Shown: positions 1 to 11,379 of the stretch, in pieces
How positions within the stretch are numbered: position 1 is the first letter of the stretch
Layout: every line of letters begins with the position of its first letter
Source: Stropharia rugosoannulata
Taxonomy: Eukaryota > Basidiomycota > Agaricomycetes > Agaricales > Strophariaceae
Direction: 5' to 3'
Assembly (NCBI GenBank): GCA_028532985.1
Contig: JANCIK010000003.1
Location: 1,002,001-1,066,000, forward strand
DNA: 64,000 nucleotides
Notes under the pieces: model-generated
The model's database searches: none
What the model was told of the DNA's origin: nothing
What the model saw: the letters and a program-made list of their open reading frames with translations, nothing else
Position numbers and translations under genes: made by a program

Positions 1-1408
1 TGTCGCCCCAATCTACCCTTGCTCCAAGAACCACCATATGCGCCCCCCAACGAATCAAAGCGTCCCTTACGACGATGTCATCCGGGACGACCAAGTCTTT
101 GTATGCTTTGAGGAAGTACTCCAGCAGCAATGGTGCCGTCTCTCCGCATACACTGGGGTAACACCTCCCGAGCATGTAGATTTCAGCGCAAAATTGCCCG
201 ATATCTTGAGAAATCAGGCTGGTCTTGGTAAGTTCCCAATCAACCACATATATGCGCTCGAGATTGCCCTGTGTGTCAAGCAGAACCATCAAGTTGCCAG
301 GCCAGAAGTCACCCATAACGAACTAGGTAATCTCATGTCAGCTTTACGCAAAAAGAGGGGCCCGGTGAATTACCGCATCATTTGCTGCGAAAAGCCTGGC
401 AGTTGTCTGTGATACAACACGTCTTACAACATCCAGGTCAGCCTCGCCAACTATCAGTTGAGGGTCCTTTAACTTGTCGGGTGCATCTGCCCCATTAAGT
501 GTGGACTCGAGTCGGCCATAGTACACCCATGCCGAGAGTTCCTTTGCCTGGGGATTTCCCTTCAGTGCATTACAGATATCGTTATTACCGAGGCCCCATG
601 CGTGCAACTTTCCGAGAAAGACGCCGACTGCTTGTCCAATCTGTTTCGCGAGGGCAGGCGATGGGCTACACGTTTTCATGAACGTCTTGAGGTCGACGCT
701 GGTTACACCAGCATCTTCCATAACGATAACATGTTTTTCCTTGTCGAATAGTAGAACTTTTGGCACAGTAACGACGGCATCGTTTGGAAGCCAGTCGTGT
801 ATTCGTTTGAGAGCCTCGACCTCGTACACCTATAGGAGAACGTAAATAATCCGCGCAAATTCCACAACAAATCCAAATGTCAGGTATAGTCGCGTGCGCG
901 CAATACTTGTTATTCCCAGATAGCCATTCGGACCATGTAAAACCCACTCGACAGCTTATCCCAACAGAGGCCGATGCGAATTAATGCTCACAAATCGTAC
1001 ACCAATTTACACGGATCCAGCAAAAAGAAGGGAAACAAAAACATACGACAAATACGCGCACTTGATCAAAAGGCTCATCTCACTCACCTGCCGCTCAACG
1101 TCAAGAACCAACGACCTCCAGGCCTTTGCGTACCCCTTTGCATGCTTCAACACGACCGTATTTTTACCATCGTATGTGCCGCCGCCGACGAGGTGTAGGC
1201 GGAACACATAGTTGCCAAAGCCTCCCGTGAGCTCTACGACATCCGCGCCTGCGAACGCGGTGTTAGCGAGATACGCACGTACGCCCTCCGGCGTGCTCAG
1301 ATCAAGCTCCGGGCCCGGGGGAGGGACAGGGTCTACTGCGTCCGTCACCAGTCCGGCGGCCGGCGGCGCTGGCTGTGGCACAGGCGTGGACCTGTGTTGT
1401 TCGGCCAT
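1..1408 (-). CDS. APH-fold small-molecule kinase, 3' end outside window
   Basis: This encodes a kinase of the aminoglycoside phosphotransferase fold, close to fungal methylthioribose-kinase-like proteins; the substrate cannot be read from the sequence. Coding exons are 1408-1088, 829-374 and 322 to beyond base 1. The ATG at 1408 follows a short leader and opens a proline-rich N-terminus. Exon 1 has a glycine-containing ATP-site segment (ELTGGFGNYVFR) and a VVLKHAKGY strand with the likely ATP-binding lysine. Exon 3 has the catalytic loop MGDFWPGN, matching the family pattern HGDxxxxN but with Met in place of His, then VVDWE, the metal-binding Asp motif. The first intron is long for this region (258 bases), so a missed tiny exon is possible. 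Family assignment is strong; a soluble cytosolic role is inferred from the absence of a signal or membrane segment. Confidence 0.85.
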
Positions 1409-2571
1409 GATTCCAAAAGAAGAAAAGAGGTCTGAAAAACTTGCACAAGCTGCGCGCGATAGGAAAGTGGCAATCGTCACTTCTGTTGAAGTCGGTATGG
1501 GGTAATAACGCTTGCCTGCTTGCCTTTATGTGGGGTCGTGCGGGGCCGCTTGGTCAGCCTGACGAGTCAGTCATAGTTCTCGTCGGGTGCGAGCTTGCAC
1601 AAGATCAAGTCAAATTCCACAAGATGAAGCATACGCAGACTAAAGATAGTCTCATAAGATGGGCGCCGACAGTATAACGGGTCCGAGCGATCAGATGTCT
1701 TTCTGTCTGACTTAACGAGTCAGAGACTTGCATAGACTTGCATTCAAGAACTGAAATCACAACTTCATGGACAGGAACGCCTTGTCATGACGCATATAAG
1801 AACACATGCAAGAATAAGCAGCGCATAGCGGCTCTTACAAACTCTATTATAAGTATACGGCATGTAAGGAGCTACAGAAACATAAAAAGCAGCAGGCCAG
1901 ACAGGTCGGCGAAAGAGCGCGCAATCCAGGGCTGGTCAAGGCGAAAAAGGCAGCCGCGTAAAGCGGGCCTGTATCTAGGGTGTGGATGGGGGAATGTAGC
2001 GTTCAGATGCAGCCAGGGGTGTGCTCCTAGACAGAGTGGATCAGAACAGGGTATGTATGAATGTGCATGTGTGTGGCCTGGAGCAGGCTGGGCATTTTCT
2101 ATGGGGGAGGGGAGTTACAGTGATGGTACAGGGCGAGACTGAAAGCAGCGCAATATTTTAAAAAATGGGGGCCGCATGTTGGAGGGAATACAGTGCGATT
2201 GCGATACGTGAAACCCAGGAGAAGAAGAAATGACGTGATACGATAGATACGATACAGCATGAGTGGGAATGGTGCCCGAGAAGAAGAGATGAAGAAAAGA
2301 GAAAAGGCCAAGACACCGCTGTCCTACCCGCGCCGGGGCAAACGCAGCGGTTCGCGCGCTGTCCCTATGGACAGCGCAGCACTCGGTGTGCATAAAAATA
2401 AAGGCAACAACCTGGCTAGACAGGCAGGCAGACTTCAACAACAGCGCTGCAGCTAGCCTTTCCTAGACCCGAATAAGGCGCAGAAACACATTAAAAGCGC
2501 GAGGTAGGGCGGCGCGACAATGCACCACCAAGCTCCGCTCCACAAGCCCAAACCACAACCACAACCACCGT
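1409..2571. other. Intergenic region
   Basis: This stretch holds the upstream region of the APH-fold kinase (right of its ATG) and the 3' flank of the low-complexity protein gene. Open frames here are short, overlap one another on both strands and show no domain or intron structure. I see no RNA gene or repeat. Confidence 0.6.
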
Positions 2572-5145
2572 CTAGTTGAGCGATGAAGACGAGGACGAGC
2601 GCCTCAACTGCGTCGACCCGATGTTTTCGTATGCGACCCCAATCACCCGCTCGCGCCCACCACCGAGCGCCGTGTCCGACCCACTTCCCTCCCACGGGAC
2701 GCCGCTCTGGCGGACGACGTTGCGCAGCGCTTTGAGACGCATATGCACAGGGTTGCCAACGCTCCTGATGCGCCAGGTGACCTGGCCTGTCATGTGCGGC
2801 GGCGAGGGCGCGGAGGACGGGTACATCGTGTGCAGCTCTGAGAGCGCATGAAAGCGGAAGGGCGAGCGGCTCGGCGAGAGCACGCGCTTGAACACGAGCT
2901 TGTAGGGCAGCGGGTCCGGCAGTACCGTACGTGGCGCCTCGGTCGCCTTGAACGGCGTCGTGAGTGGGATGTAGCGCTCCATCGGCGGGCTTCCGCTGCT
3001 GCTTGAGACAGATGTGCCGCTTCCTGCGGCGCCGCTGCCCTGTGTGCCTGGCTCGCCCCCCGAGGACGCGGCGGCTTCTGGAGGAGGCTCGAGAAGCTTG
3101 GCGACGTCGCGTGCGCTGGCCCGGTACCCCGCCGGCCTAAGTTTAGGTCTGCTTCCACGCTGCCTCGGCGGTGGGACCTGCTCATCCAGGGGAGCAGGTG
3201 CACTCCTGGTCCTATTCCTGTCCTCGCCGGCGCCAGGGGACGACGGCCGCCGGTCGTCCGCGCACGCCCCGGCGGGGTCGCTGTCGAGCAAAGCCGCAGC
3301 GCTCGCGTAGGCAGTCTGAATGCCCTTTGCGAGCTCGACAAACTTGGACATGCGGCGGACGAGGCTGCTCGCCCTCTCTCGCGCCGCGCGGGCCGTACTG
3401 GTGCTTCGCCGCCTGCCCAGATGGGACAAAGGCTCCGATCGTGTGGGCGTGGGTGCCGGGAGAGGGTCCACATAGAGCGGGGTATCCGATAAGGCGACGG
3501 GTGCGAGCCGGGTGCGCTGTTGACAGGAATGCAGCATGGATGAGGGCACCTGTACGGCATCTGCGATAGCGGACTTGGGTCTGATGAACCAGGGTGACTT
3601 GGAGGGGAAGATAGGAGATGAAGAAGGGGTGGTGAGGTCCGTAGTTGATGAAGATGCCGAAGACGAGAGGGTGCCGCGGAAGGAGAGCCAGGACGAGGTC
3701 CGACGGATAGAAGGAGGGGAAGATGCGAGCGAGGATTGAGGGGAACTGCTGGTGAAGCAGGCTAAACAAGGGGCGAAGATGCGCGGGTGGTGCTCGGGCT
3801 GCTTGCCCTTGAGCTTCCTGCGCTCGTCTGCGGTATATTCGATATCAACCAGCAGGACCTCGAGGAGACGGGCATCTCTGCGCCGCTTGGGCTGACTGTG
3901 CGTTCTTGATGTAGAGCGTGATAGAGCAGGGCTTTCGGTCCTTCGAGGCCGATCAGCGTGGGACGGAGGGAAAAGGGGCCCCTGCATACTCTTGAGGACG
4001 TCCGTAAAGGGAACGGAGCATGAATCATCAAAAGCGGGCCGTTGTGCAGGTTGTGCAGACGGCGGTGGTGGTGGAAGGGCTTTGGCGACACGGGAGGGAC
4101 CGCCAGGGAAGCTGTACACGTACTGCTTGGGCAGTGGGTTCACGACAGGAGCCTGGAGAATGTGGTAGTCGAGCTTCCGACTGCGCGACCTCGGCGTCTT
4201 GTGGTGACTGCCTGACCGTCTGCGCGCCTCGCGCAGGCGCTCCTCCTCCTCTAGCCGCTCTCGCTCCTTCTTTGCGGCCTGCCTACGGTCCTCTTCCTCG
4301 CGCATTTTTCGCTCGCGGCGGCGCAGGACGGCGAGGCGCTCATCGCGCATGCGCTGCTTCTCGAAATCCCATTTGCGTCCACACTCTCTCAGCCGCTCTA
4401 CGCGGCGGCGCTGCTCGTACGCCTCCTGCTCGCGTGCCTGCAGCTCTTGGATGACCTTTTCATCATGCTCATCCATGAGGCGGCCGCCGGGGACGAAAAA
4501 TGAGTGAAAGTCGTCCTCCGTAATGTCGTCTATTCGGGGGTCGTCGTCGGAGGTGATGTCGTAGCCCTTGACGCGCAGGAGGAGGATTTTTGCGAGGCGG
4601 ATATCCTCACGAGCGTAGGCGACGTGGACCTGGTCTTCGAGTGAGCGGGGCGGGGAGGGTGGCGAGTCGTAGTAGTCGGGGGACATGGAGGCGGAGCTGG
4701 GGGGCGAGGGCGATGCAGAGCGGACGAAGGGAGGCGGAACTGGGGCCTTGAGGGGGACGGGGGCGGCGATGGAGAGCATGGTGGAGGAGGAGGAGGGGGT
4801 GGAGAGGGCGCTCTGGATGGAGGAGAAGGAGGAGCGCTGCGAGTGGTAACCAAGCACCGGGGAGGGCGATGCGTGAGAACGCGGTGCGTCTGTGCGCGGG
4901 ATCTGCCGTCTCCTGGGTGCGAGCGCGACAGGCGGGGGCGCGTCGGCGCCGTCGTCGTCGTCGTCGTCTTCGTCGTCTTCGTCGTCGTCTGCATCGTGCT
5001 CTGGACCTGCGACGGGGATGAAAAAGGCGTGGTGCTGGGCAGCCCTGCGCTCGTCGGAGGCCTGGCGGGCCATGGCGGAGGATGCGACCTGGCGGGAGCG
5101 GCCGCGGGATGCGAGAGGGTCAGCGGGGGGACGGAGGGCAAGCAT
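2572..5145 (-). CDS. Large low-complexity protein with central coiled coil, unknown function
   Basis: A single-exon gene of 857 residues that I do not recognise. The frame stays open upstream to 5373, but the Met at 5145 is preferred because a CT-rich tract sits just before it and it begins the body of the protein. Order of features: an acidic run of Asp/Glu near residue 40-60, a Ser/Pro-rich stretch, a structured-looking segment around residues 150-230 (VKGYDITSDDDPRI then a short FHSFFVPGGRLMDEHD patch), a long charged helix rich in Arg/Glu/Lys (about 230-320) likely to form a coiled coil, then a long Ser/Pro/Arg-rich tail ending in poly-Ser. The acidic run is encoded by a GTC-type triplet repeat on the + strand. 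No membrane segment or signal peptide. It could be a cytoskeletal or scaffold protein; that is only a guess. Confidence 0.7.
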   Translation of the reverse strand: MLALRPPADPLASRGRSRQVASSAMARQASDERRAAQHHAFFIPVAGPEHDADDDEDDEDDDDDDGADAPPPVALAPRRRQIPRTDAPRSHASPSPVLGYHSQRSSFSSIQSALSTPSSSSTMLSIAAPVPLKAPVPPPFVRSASPSPPSSASMSPDYYDSPPSPPRSLEDQVHVAYAREDIRLAKILLLRVKGYDITSDDDPRIDDITEDDFHSFFVPGGRLMDEHDEKVIQELQAREQEAYEQRRRVERLRECGRKWDFEKQRMRDERLAVLRRRERKMREEEDRRQAAKKERERLEEEERLREARRRSGSHHKTPRSRSRKLDYHILQAPVVNPLPKQYVYSFPGGPSRVAKALPPPPPSAQPAQRPAFDDSCSVPFTDVLKSMQGPLFPPSHADRPRRTESPALSRSTSRTHSQPKRRRDARLLEVLLVDIEYTADERRKLKGKQPEHHPRIFAPCLACFTSSSPQSSLASSPPSIRRTSSWLSFRGTLSSSASSSTTDLTTPSSSPIFPSKSPWFIRPKSAIADAVQVPSSMLHSCQQRTRLAPVALSDTPLYVDPLPAPTPTRSEPLSHLGRRRSTSTARAARERASSLVRRMSKFVELAKGIQTAYASAAALLDSDPAGACADDRRPSSPGAGEDRNRTRSAPAPLDEQVPPPRQRGSRPKLRPAGYRASARDVAKLLEPPPEAAASSGGEPGTQGSGAAGSGTSVSSSSGSPPMERYIPLTTPFKATEAPRTVLPDPLPYKLVFKRVLSPSRSPFRFHALSELHTMYPSSAPSPPHMTGQVTWRIRSVGNPVHMRLKALRNVVRQSGVPWEGSGSDTALGGGRERVIGVAYENIGSTQLRRSSSSSSLN
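4951..4996. repeat. GTC/TTC triplet repeat inside coding sequence
   Basis: Nearly perfect runs of gtc interrupted by ttc read on the minus strand as GAC/GAA codons. They form the acidic tract of the protein encoded at 2572-5145. Such repeats can vary in length between strains. Confidence 0.85.
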
Positions 5146-5388
5146 GGTGGAGGGAGGGAGGGAGCGTGCGCAATATAAGACGGACATTCGCTCCATCGAC
5201 AGCTGGCACATTGCCCCCGAGATCGTCTCGGCAACCCCCGCGCCCCTTATCAGCCAATCGCCACCCTCCCCGGCCGGCCTTCCCGCCCCCCGGCCCACCC
5301 CAATATGGCAACTGGGCTCCCTAAATAGACAACCACGTAAACAAACACACATACGCTCTGCCCAGCTTGGCAACTATCGGCATGCCCA

Positions 5389-5412
5389 GCCCACGCCCAC
5401 GCCCACGCCCAC
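5389..5412. repeat. Hexamer tandem repeat (GCCCAC)x4
   Basis: Four exact copies of GCCCAC lie about 250 bases upstream of the ATG at 5145. They may be promoter-associated, but no function can be read from them. Confidence 0.9.
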
Positions 5413-5841
5413 GGCCCTGCTCAGCCCAGCGTCCACCGGCGCCCGCCCCGCCCTCCGCACGCGCGCGTCCCAGCCACAGGCGCACGGCCGCGGGCGGCAA
5501 AACGGGAGCGCACGCGGGGGCGGGTGCCAAGGCCGCGCATTGTATTGGTTGCCTGTGGTGGCGCGCCGACGCCGAGGGATCTAGACGCATATGTCAGGTC
5601 AGGAAAACATAGCAGATGGACCCCAGATCCATCGCCATCCTCCGTCAATCCTCGCCCTGCCCCACGTCTTCTAGAACCAACCTAATCGCGCACTCAAATG
5701 CCCCCGCACGCTCCTCAGCTCGCGCCCCATCCCGCTGTCAACACCGTGGGCGCACGGCTTGCGGTGGCATCATACCCGCGTCACCCTGCTTCCTCTCTAT
5801 TATAGCCTCTATTCGCTGCGTGCGCCAATGCCACCCTCTCT

Positions 5842-5862
5842 GCATATCGCATATCGCATATC
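5842..5862. repeat. Heptamer tandem repeat (GCATATC)x3
   Basis: Three exact copies of GCATATC in tandem in noncoding DNA. No functional reading is supported. Confidence 0.9.
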
Positions 5863-6634
5863 GCACTGCCCATCGCCGTCAATCAACCTTCACTATTTTC
5901 GCCCATGATCGACTACCGCTTTCAGCGTGCACCGAGCGCAGAGGACGCTCTGCGAAGCGCCCGCCAATCCTCGTCACCCGATAATGCTCAACCTCTTTGC
6001 CCATTATCGCCGTCTTCTCCCACCGTCCCTAGTACGTACAACGTACTATCTTCGGGGGAACACCACCTATATATGGCCCGCTCCGCAACTTGCAAGTCGA
6101 GTCTGAGCCTGTTCGCCATTGACAATCGAACCAGATGCTTCCTCCCATGCACAGCTAGGCTCATCACAATCCACATATGCTATCAAGGTTAGCACAGAAA
6201 TAGCCTCCAAACCCAATTATAGCTTGTGCGTCATCCTATTCATCTCTTATCAATCTCTCTTGCTTGACTCCGACCGTCCATCCACGAATATTTTGTCACA
6301 CACGCCGAGATCACAGATGCGTCTGCACGCCACCTCCTACCATCACAGATCCACCAGCTTCTCCTTATCTCCCTGATAATAGTGTCCATTAGTCTCTAAG
6401 CACTCTTGATAAGGCTTACTATGCACCAACTTATCCTTCAACTTTTACCTCCCCTTGTACACATGCATTCATGGTCAAGTCCGACCCAATCCGAAATCAT
6501 CACAGGAAGCCTAACAAGTAATTACAATGCCTGGGCCCTGCGATCGCCACGACCACGCTTCGCCGCTCAATGTTGCCTGTAGATTAGCATGCATACCACT
6601 GCTATATTTGTTCCACTTACAGCCTCATGCATAG

Positions 6635-7891
6635 TTACCAACGGAAAAATGATCTAGGTTTTTCCCGTTCCTTGTCCTTGCCGCTGTCTGCTGGCTCCGC
6701 ACTCGCTGCTTCTTCAGCGGCTGCGCGCGCTGCCGCAGTGGCTTCCGTAGTAAGAGGCGGCCGCGGCCCGTAAATATCTCCTGCATCCCACGACATAGGC
6801 AGCAGCGCGACGGGCAACAGCCAGGTTGCAGTGAGAACGACCCCGTTCCCTACATCAGAATAAAACGGATCAGCACTTCTCAGTCAACTAAAACCCGCGA
6901 ACCTACCTTTATCACATGCCCGCACCCGGTCCCAGCTCCAGGCAATGAAGACGCCGACATACCCTACCAGCGGGCTCAGATTCTTGAGCAGTTTCACCGC
7001 CGGCCTGAACTGTACGGGCACCAGCATAATCGGGATCTTGTCCAACATCCACTTCAGCGCAGCTGTAATCATCGCCGCCCGCGCCGTCGCCTGCACCGAC
7101 GTCCCGTCCAGTCGCGCCATGACCGGCGGCGGAAGGTACAGTCGGTACCCCCACCAAGTCGTCAGCACCGACAGCTCTGTCGTTGACGGCACCCACATTT
7201 GTTTCTCGACCGTCGTCTGCTTTTGCGGCGCTCCGGGCTTTTGCGACGCGTGCGGCTCGTCGACGTACTCCAACACGGTCTCAGATTGCGCAAGTTCCAC
7301 CTGTGAGTCGTTCTTCGGCTCCAAGGGCGAGTACACCATCACGCCACCCTCTTCTGACTCTACTGCGCCCGGCCTAGGCGTTGCCCTCCCATCGTCTCTT
7401 CTCAGACTCGCTAGTATACCCCATATGCCTGGCCGTCCCTGCTCCTGCTCACTTGCCGACGACGGTCTCCCATTCATAACGTCTTCATCAGACAACATGC
7501 GTACCAGACCCTCGTCCATTCCTGGTGGGACAGGTGCACCCTGCTCGGTCGTGTGGTCTGTGTTCGCGGTGGAAGACGTCCCAGGGAGTGATATCGGAAG
7601 CGACTCGATAAGCGCCCGCAGCCTTTTCGCAAATGGTACCGCCTCTGGCGCGTCGACCTTGGGTCTCGTTTCATAATTAGACTCGAGGAGTGTCGGTGAC
7701 CTGCGCTTTCCCAGAAGTTCGTCGCTCAGCTCCCATGAGGGCGGCGGGAAGACAATCGGCGGCGGTGATTCTCGAGTGCTGATGAACGATTCGCCGAATG
7801 ACCTTAGCCGTTGGATGGCAGACAGCTTCGTCCTCGCCGCTTGCAGAGCCGAAGCACCGGCAGCGTTGTCAGGCCCCGAGTTTGACGACAT
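6635..7891 (-). CDS. Unknown protein with hydrophobic C-terminal half
   Basis: Two exons, 7891-6907 and 6849-6635, joined with a 57-base intron, give 399 residues. I do not recognise a named family. The N-terminal two thirds is Ser/Pro/Glu-rich and probably disordered. From about residue 235 the sequence turns structured and partly hydrophobic (WWGYRLYLPPPV, then LVGYVGVFIAWSWDRV, then after the intron GVVLTATWLLPVALLP), which reads as two membrane-associated or membrane-spanning helices. The tail is Ala/Glu/Lys-rich. The regular splice and the conserved-looking C-terminal block argue for a real fungal gene rather than a chance frame. A role in an organelle or peripheral membrane is inference only. 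Confidence 0.75.
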
Positions 7892-8102
7892 TAGTGTTAG
7901 TTGTAGATTCTTGTGCGTAGATATGTGCGTGTATCAGATGTGAAGGTGGTTGAAAGGCAAAGAGCGGGACACCCCCGCAATCGCCTAACTGCGCACCTGA
8001 TGAGGTCATACTATGGATCGATCGCTTACCGCATTAAGATAAGATAAGTAGGCGTCTATGTAGTTTACTCTATTCATAGTACCTGTGTTTTGTCTACGAA
8101 GC

Positions 8103-9893
8103 TTAGAGTGTGTCTTTCATGACCTTCCAGCCTAATGAATGCCCGCACTCAGGCTCATGAGCGCTGTCTATACTAGGACCAGCAAAGCAAATAACTGGAG
8201 GAGAGAGGGATGAAACACCCTCGTGAACTGGCATCCCATAAGACTCGGGATCAGTGCGGTCTACATCTAATAGCCCATACAGGCCCTCCTCCAAGGATCC
8301 TGGTTCCACTTCGTCGTCGTCTTCAGGGTCAGTCGAGTATATGCTCATGACACGGACACCATTGCCAGCACTCGTCCGCAGCCTCGCCCTAGTCACCGCT
8401 AGCTGCGCAATACCCTCCTTCCACCCTTCTCTAAACTCTTCCCGAATTGCGGGATATCGCTCCTGCTTTATAGCCGACGAGAGCATCAAGCAAATAGAGG
8501 CCGTGTTTGGCAGAGACGGTAAAACGCGTATCTTGCCTAGTCTCTGCTTCGCCTCTCTGGATAGTTGATGTATGGACGGCGTCGGTGCGCTTGAACTGGT
8601 AGCAACAGGAACGTCAGGCTCCCGGAGCGAGATTGTGGCTGTCGCCAAACCTTTCCGCCCTTTCTTCACTCTCCTGACGGCGGCAGCTCGTGCTTGATCC
8701 ACAGCGGGAACTCCGACACCGCCCATGTTCTCGGAAACAGTCCTGGACTCCAGCCAGGCTTTGAGCGCCTTCTCCCTGTCCTTCGCTCGCCGCACTCCAA
8801 TGAGAGCAAGCCTTTTCCCTAACGCACCGCTTTCCCCATCCCGCAGGTCCCCTCGCAAAATAGAGCATTTGTCAAGGACGATATGCCTCACGGTCGAGAA
8901 GCGCGCCAGCACCGTGTCGACCTCCGTGTCCATAACGCTGCAAGTCGACAAGTCAAGGAACTCCAGAACCGGTAAGCGCGCGATCCGTGCGGACTCTAGA
9001 GGTGGGGTGAATGATGTTGTTCCGCATATCACTCTAGCAACTGGCCGTGAAGGAATTCGGACCCGCAGATACCTGAGGGTCGACGATACGGCGGGTGAAT
9101 TGAGCAGTGGCACAAGATCTAAGCGAAAGAACACGATAGGTTGGGCAAAATCCTGCCTTTGTGCTCTTTCCGGGTCGAGTGGATCCTGGACGATAGAGAG
9201 TATCGACAAATCAATTGGCGGCCATCGCGACAACGTCGTCAATGTAGAGTCGAAGTAAGCACCCTGGACATTCAGGTCTTAGCTTATAGTCCTGTACTGC
9301 AAGTATGCAATGTATAAATACCTTGAGAAACTGATAGTATGTAACTTTATCAACGCTATAGATCAAGACACAAGTTGAAATCTCTTATAATAACATGGGC
9401 GACGACTAGACACTTACTACGGCCGGAATCGCAGTGCCAAGTACCGCAGATTAACCAACGGTCTAGAGAATAGCTCTTCCAGGTGATCCGGTGCGAAGTT
9501 ATTTGGCCCGATCCATATAGTCAGAGACCGGAGATTTGGTAGAAGATGGATTAGGTTAATGAGCACATCTGCATCGACAGACCATGATTCAATGGAAAGC
9601 TCGTTGACCCATGCTACAGGATTCCTGAAGTCAATAACGTCTGCATTGGTATTTTCATCTGAAACTGAGGCCCTATTAAGGGTCCGAGGGCGCAGACGGT
9701 TATATGCCTGGATTATTCTCTCGGGGCGTCTGAGGCATATGCTGTAAAATAGTGGCTGATGAGGAATGGGTGCCCAGGGGATAGCACGGGTGACTGCTAG
9801 TACGGCATACTGGAGGTCTGGAGGGGATATATGCGAAAAGATAGCATCGTACAACTCGGCGGGAAGGGTGTCAAACGACATGCTAACCGCCAA
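8103..9893 (-). CDS. F-box-like protein with leucine-rich C-terminal region
   Basis: Exons 9893-9418, 9355-9322 and 9263-8103 give 556 residues. The start reads FDTLPAELYDAIFSHISPPDL, the usual shape of an F-box (LPxELxxxIFxxL), so the protein is probably a substrate adaptor of an SCF ubiquitin ligase. After it come spaced LPNLRSLTIW and LVNLRYLALRF segments and later LPVLEFLDLSTC and VRHIVLDKCSI, which look like irregular leucine-rich repeats. A 34-base middle exon is needed to carry the frame across. Basidiomycetes have large, fast-evolving families of such proteins, so the target is not predictable. The family call rests on pattern only. Confidence 0.75.
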
Positions 9894-10092
9894 CCAAGCT
9901 TACCTTTTTAACCTCACCTAGACTTACTAACCAAGACATTCCAAATGCGGATGCTAAGTCTTTGGAAACCACTCCAGTTTGACTCCAGTGTGCAACTCCG
10001 ACAGTATCTCTAACGCGTTGTACATGTAATCCGAGTCAATATACAGCATACAATCCAACAATAAATAGAAAGCACGACAGCGGGGACGGATA

Positions 10093-11379
10093 CTAACGAT
10101 TAAGATCTAATCCAGAAGATCCTCCTTGCAGCTGCCACGGACGGTCCGAAGACAGTGGAGGAGGCGCTGAGGGCTGGTTTGCCCATGTCCCATTATTAGG
10201 TGTACCGCCCACGCTCACGGGCAGACCGCTGCGACTCAGCCCCCCAATGACCCCTGCCCGCTGTTGACTCGCCCCAAATATGCCCGTCCTCCTAGCTTGT
10301 GGGCCGTTACGCATCCCAGGCTGCATTTCCATGACTCTCGGTAACGGCCCGCCACCATTAGGCTGCCCATTATTCTCCCAATATGATGACCGTGGCGCAG
10401 AACTGAAGGGTTCTGGAGGAGGTCGCCGTGAGTTTGAAAGCAAGGCAGAAGGTCGGCTTTCGACTCGGTCAAGGTCCACAGTCAAACCATTCGCGGACAT
10501 GCTTGCTTCGTCAATACCGAGAATTTTGCGCAGCTCTTCGTTTTCTGTCCCTAAACGCGATATTTCGGACTCCCTTTCTACAGCCCAGTCTTGTCGCCGT
10601 TCGCTACCAGGGTATGAGTCGCCGTCCTTATCCAAAGCTTCCAAAAGTCGTGTTAATTCTCCCATGCTGGAAGTACTCGAACCTTGATCATAATCCGGGT
10701 CAAGATTTTCGTAGGGTTCGCATTCTTCGCCAGCCATTGTTTTCAATAGACCGCGCAAATGATTGCAGAGTCTATGGAGAGATTGGGACATGTTCGTATG
10801 CGTCGCAAAGTCCAAAGAAAGGCTATGAGAGTCGCGTGAATGCAGGAGAGCTTCGTAATGTCGTGTCAGAGTCAACTCATGTTGTTGAGCAGCAACCTAC
10901 TATGGGCATCAGTACTGGCGGTATTGCTGGAAGGGGTCCACACGCACCGCATGATTGCGGAATTTGGACATTATCGTGTCCATAGTACCCTCATACTCTT
11001 TGAGAAGTAAACCCAGCTGCTTGTTTTCATGCAACAGAGTCTGATTTTCGATTATTATTTGTGCGTTTGCCCGTTCTAGTTCAGATTCGAACGTTTCTGA
11101 GGGTCCAAGCTATCAGTATACAGACTCGGTCCATAGTTGGAGATAAATTACCTTTGGATATGTCCGTATTGACGCGACGCAACGAGAAACCTGCGGTTGC
11201 CTGCGTAGCTTGTTCCTTTAACCACTGATTTTAGCGGGGGGCGGGTCATGCGGGATGATTGGAAACACCTTCAGAAGCCCAGCTTGAGATTTAAGGGCGT
11301 TAGCGAGTTTCTGGTTATGCGCCAACTGCTCGCTCAGTTCGTTCACAACTTGCCAGACCAGTATAAGCTCGTTATCCAT
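10093..11379 (-). CDS. SIKE/FGFR1OP2-family coiled-coil protein, probable STRIPAK subunit
   Basis: Exons 11379-11269, 11215-11152, 11096-10948 and 10896-10093 give 375 residues. The first 150 residues form a coiled coil with the conserved block [22 protein letters not shown] followed by [12 protein letters not shown]. That resembles animal SIKE1 and FGFR1OP2, which are subunits of the STRIPAK phosphatase-kinase complex controlling Hippo-like signalling, cell fusion and septation. The C-terminal half is Pro/Ser/Gly-rich and probably disordered. Reading straight through any of the three introns hits a stop or breaks the helix, so the splice model is firm. STRIPAK membership is inferred from family resemblance. 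A GCK-III kinase, another class of STRIPAK partner, is encoded about 20 kb away at 31166. Confidence 0.75.

Larger units (their letters stand above)
5146..6634. other. Intergenic region, GC-rich then AT-richer
   Basis: The first part is the promoter side of the low-complexity protein gene and is very rich in C and G. The rest, from about 5650, is C/T-rich and then becomes ordinary sequence before the 3' end of the next gene. Frames here are short and have no recognisable domain. Two small tandem repeats are listed separately. I see no RNA gene. Confidence 0.6.

Noticed and set aside
2790..5234. Long alternative frames on both strands within the low-complexity gene
   Set aside because: They arise from GC-rich DNA with few stops; their composition is random Arg/Pro/Ser with no domain.
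4530..5234. Minus-strand 234-codon Pro/Ser/Thr frame
   Set aside because: Shadow of the acidic and Ser/Pro-rich coding region in another frame.
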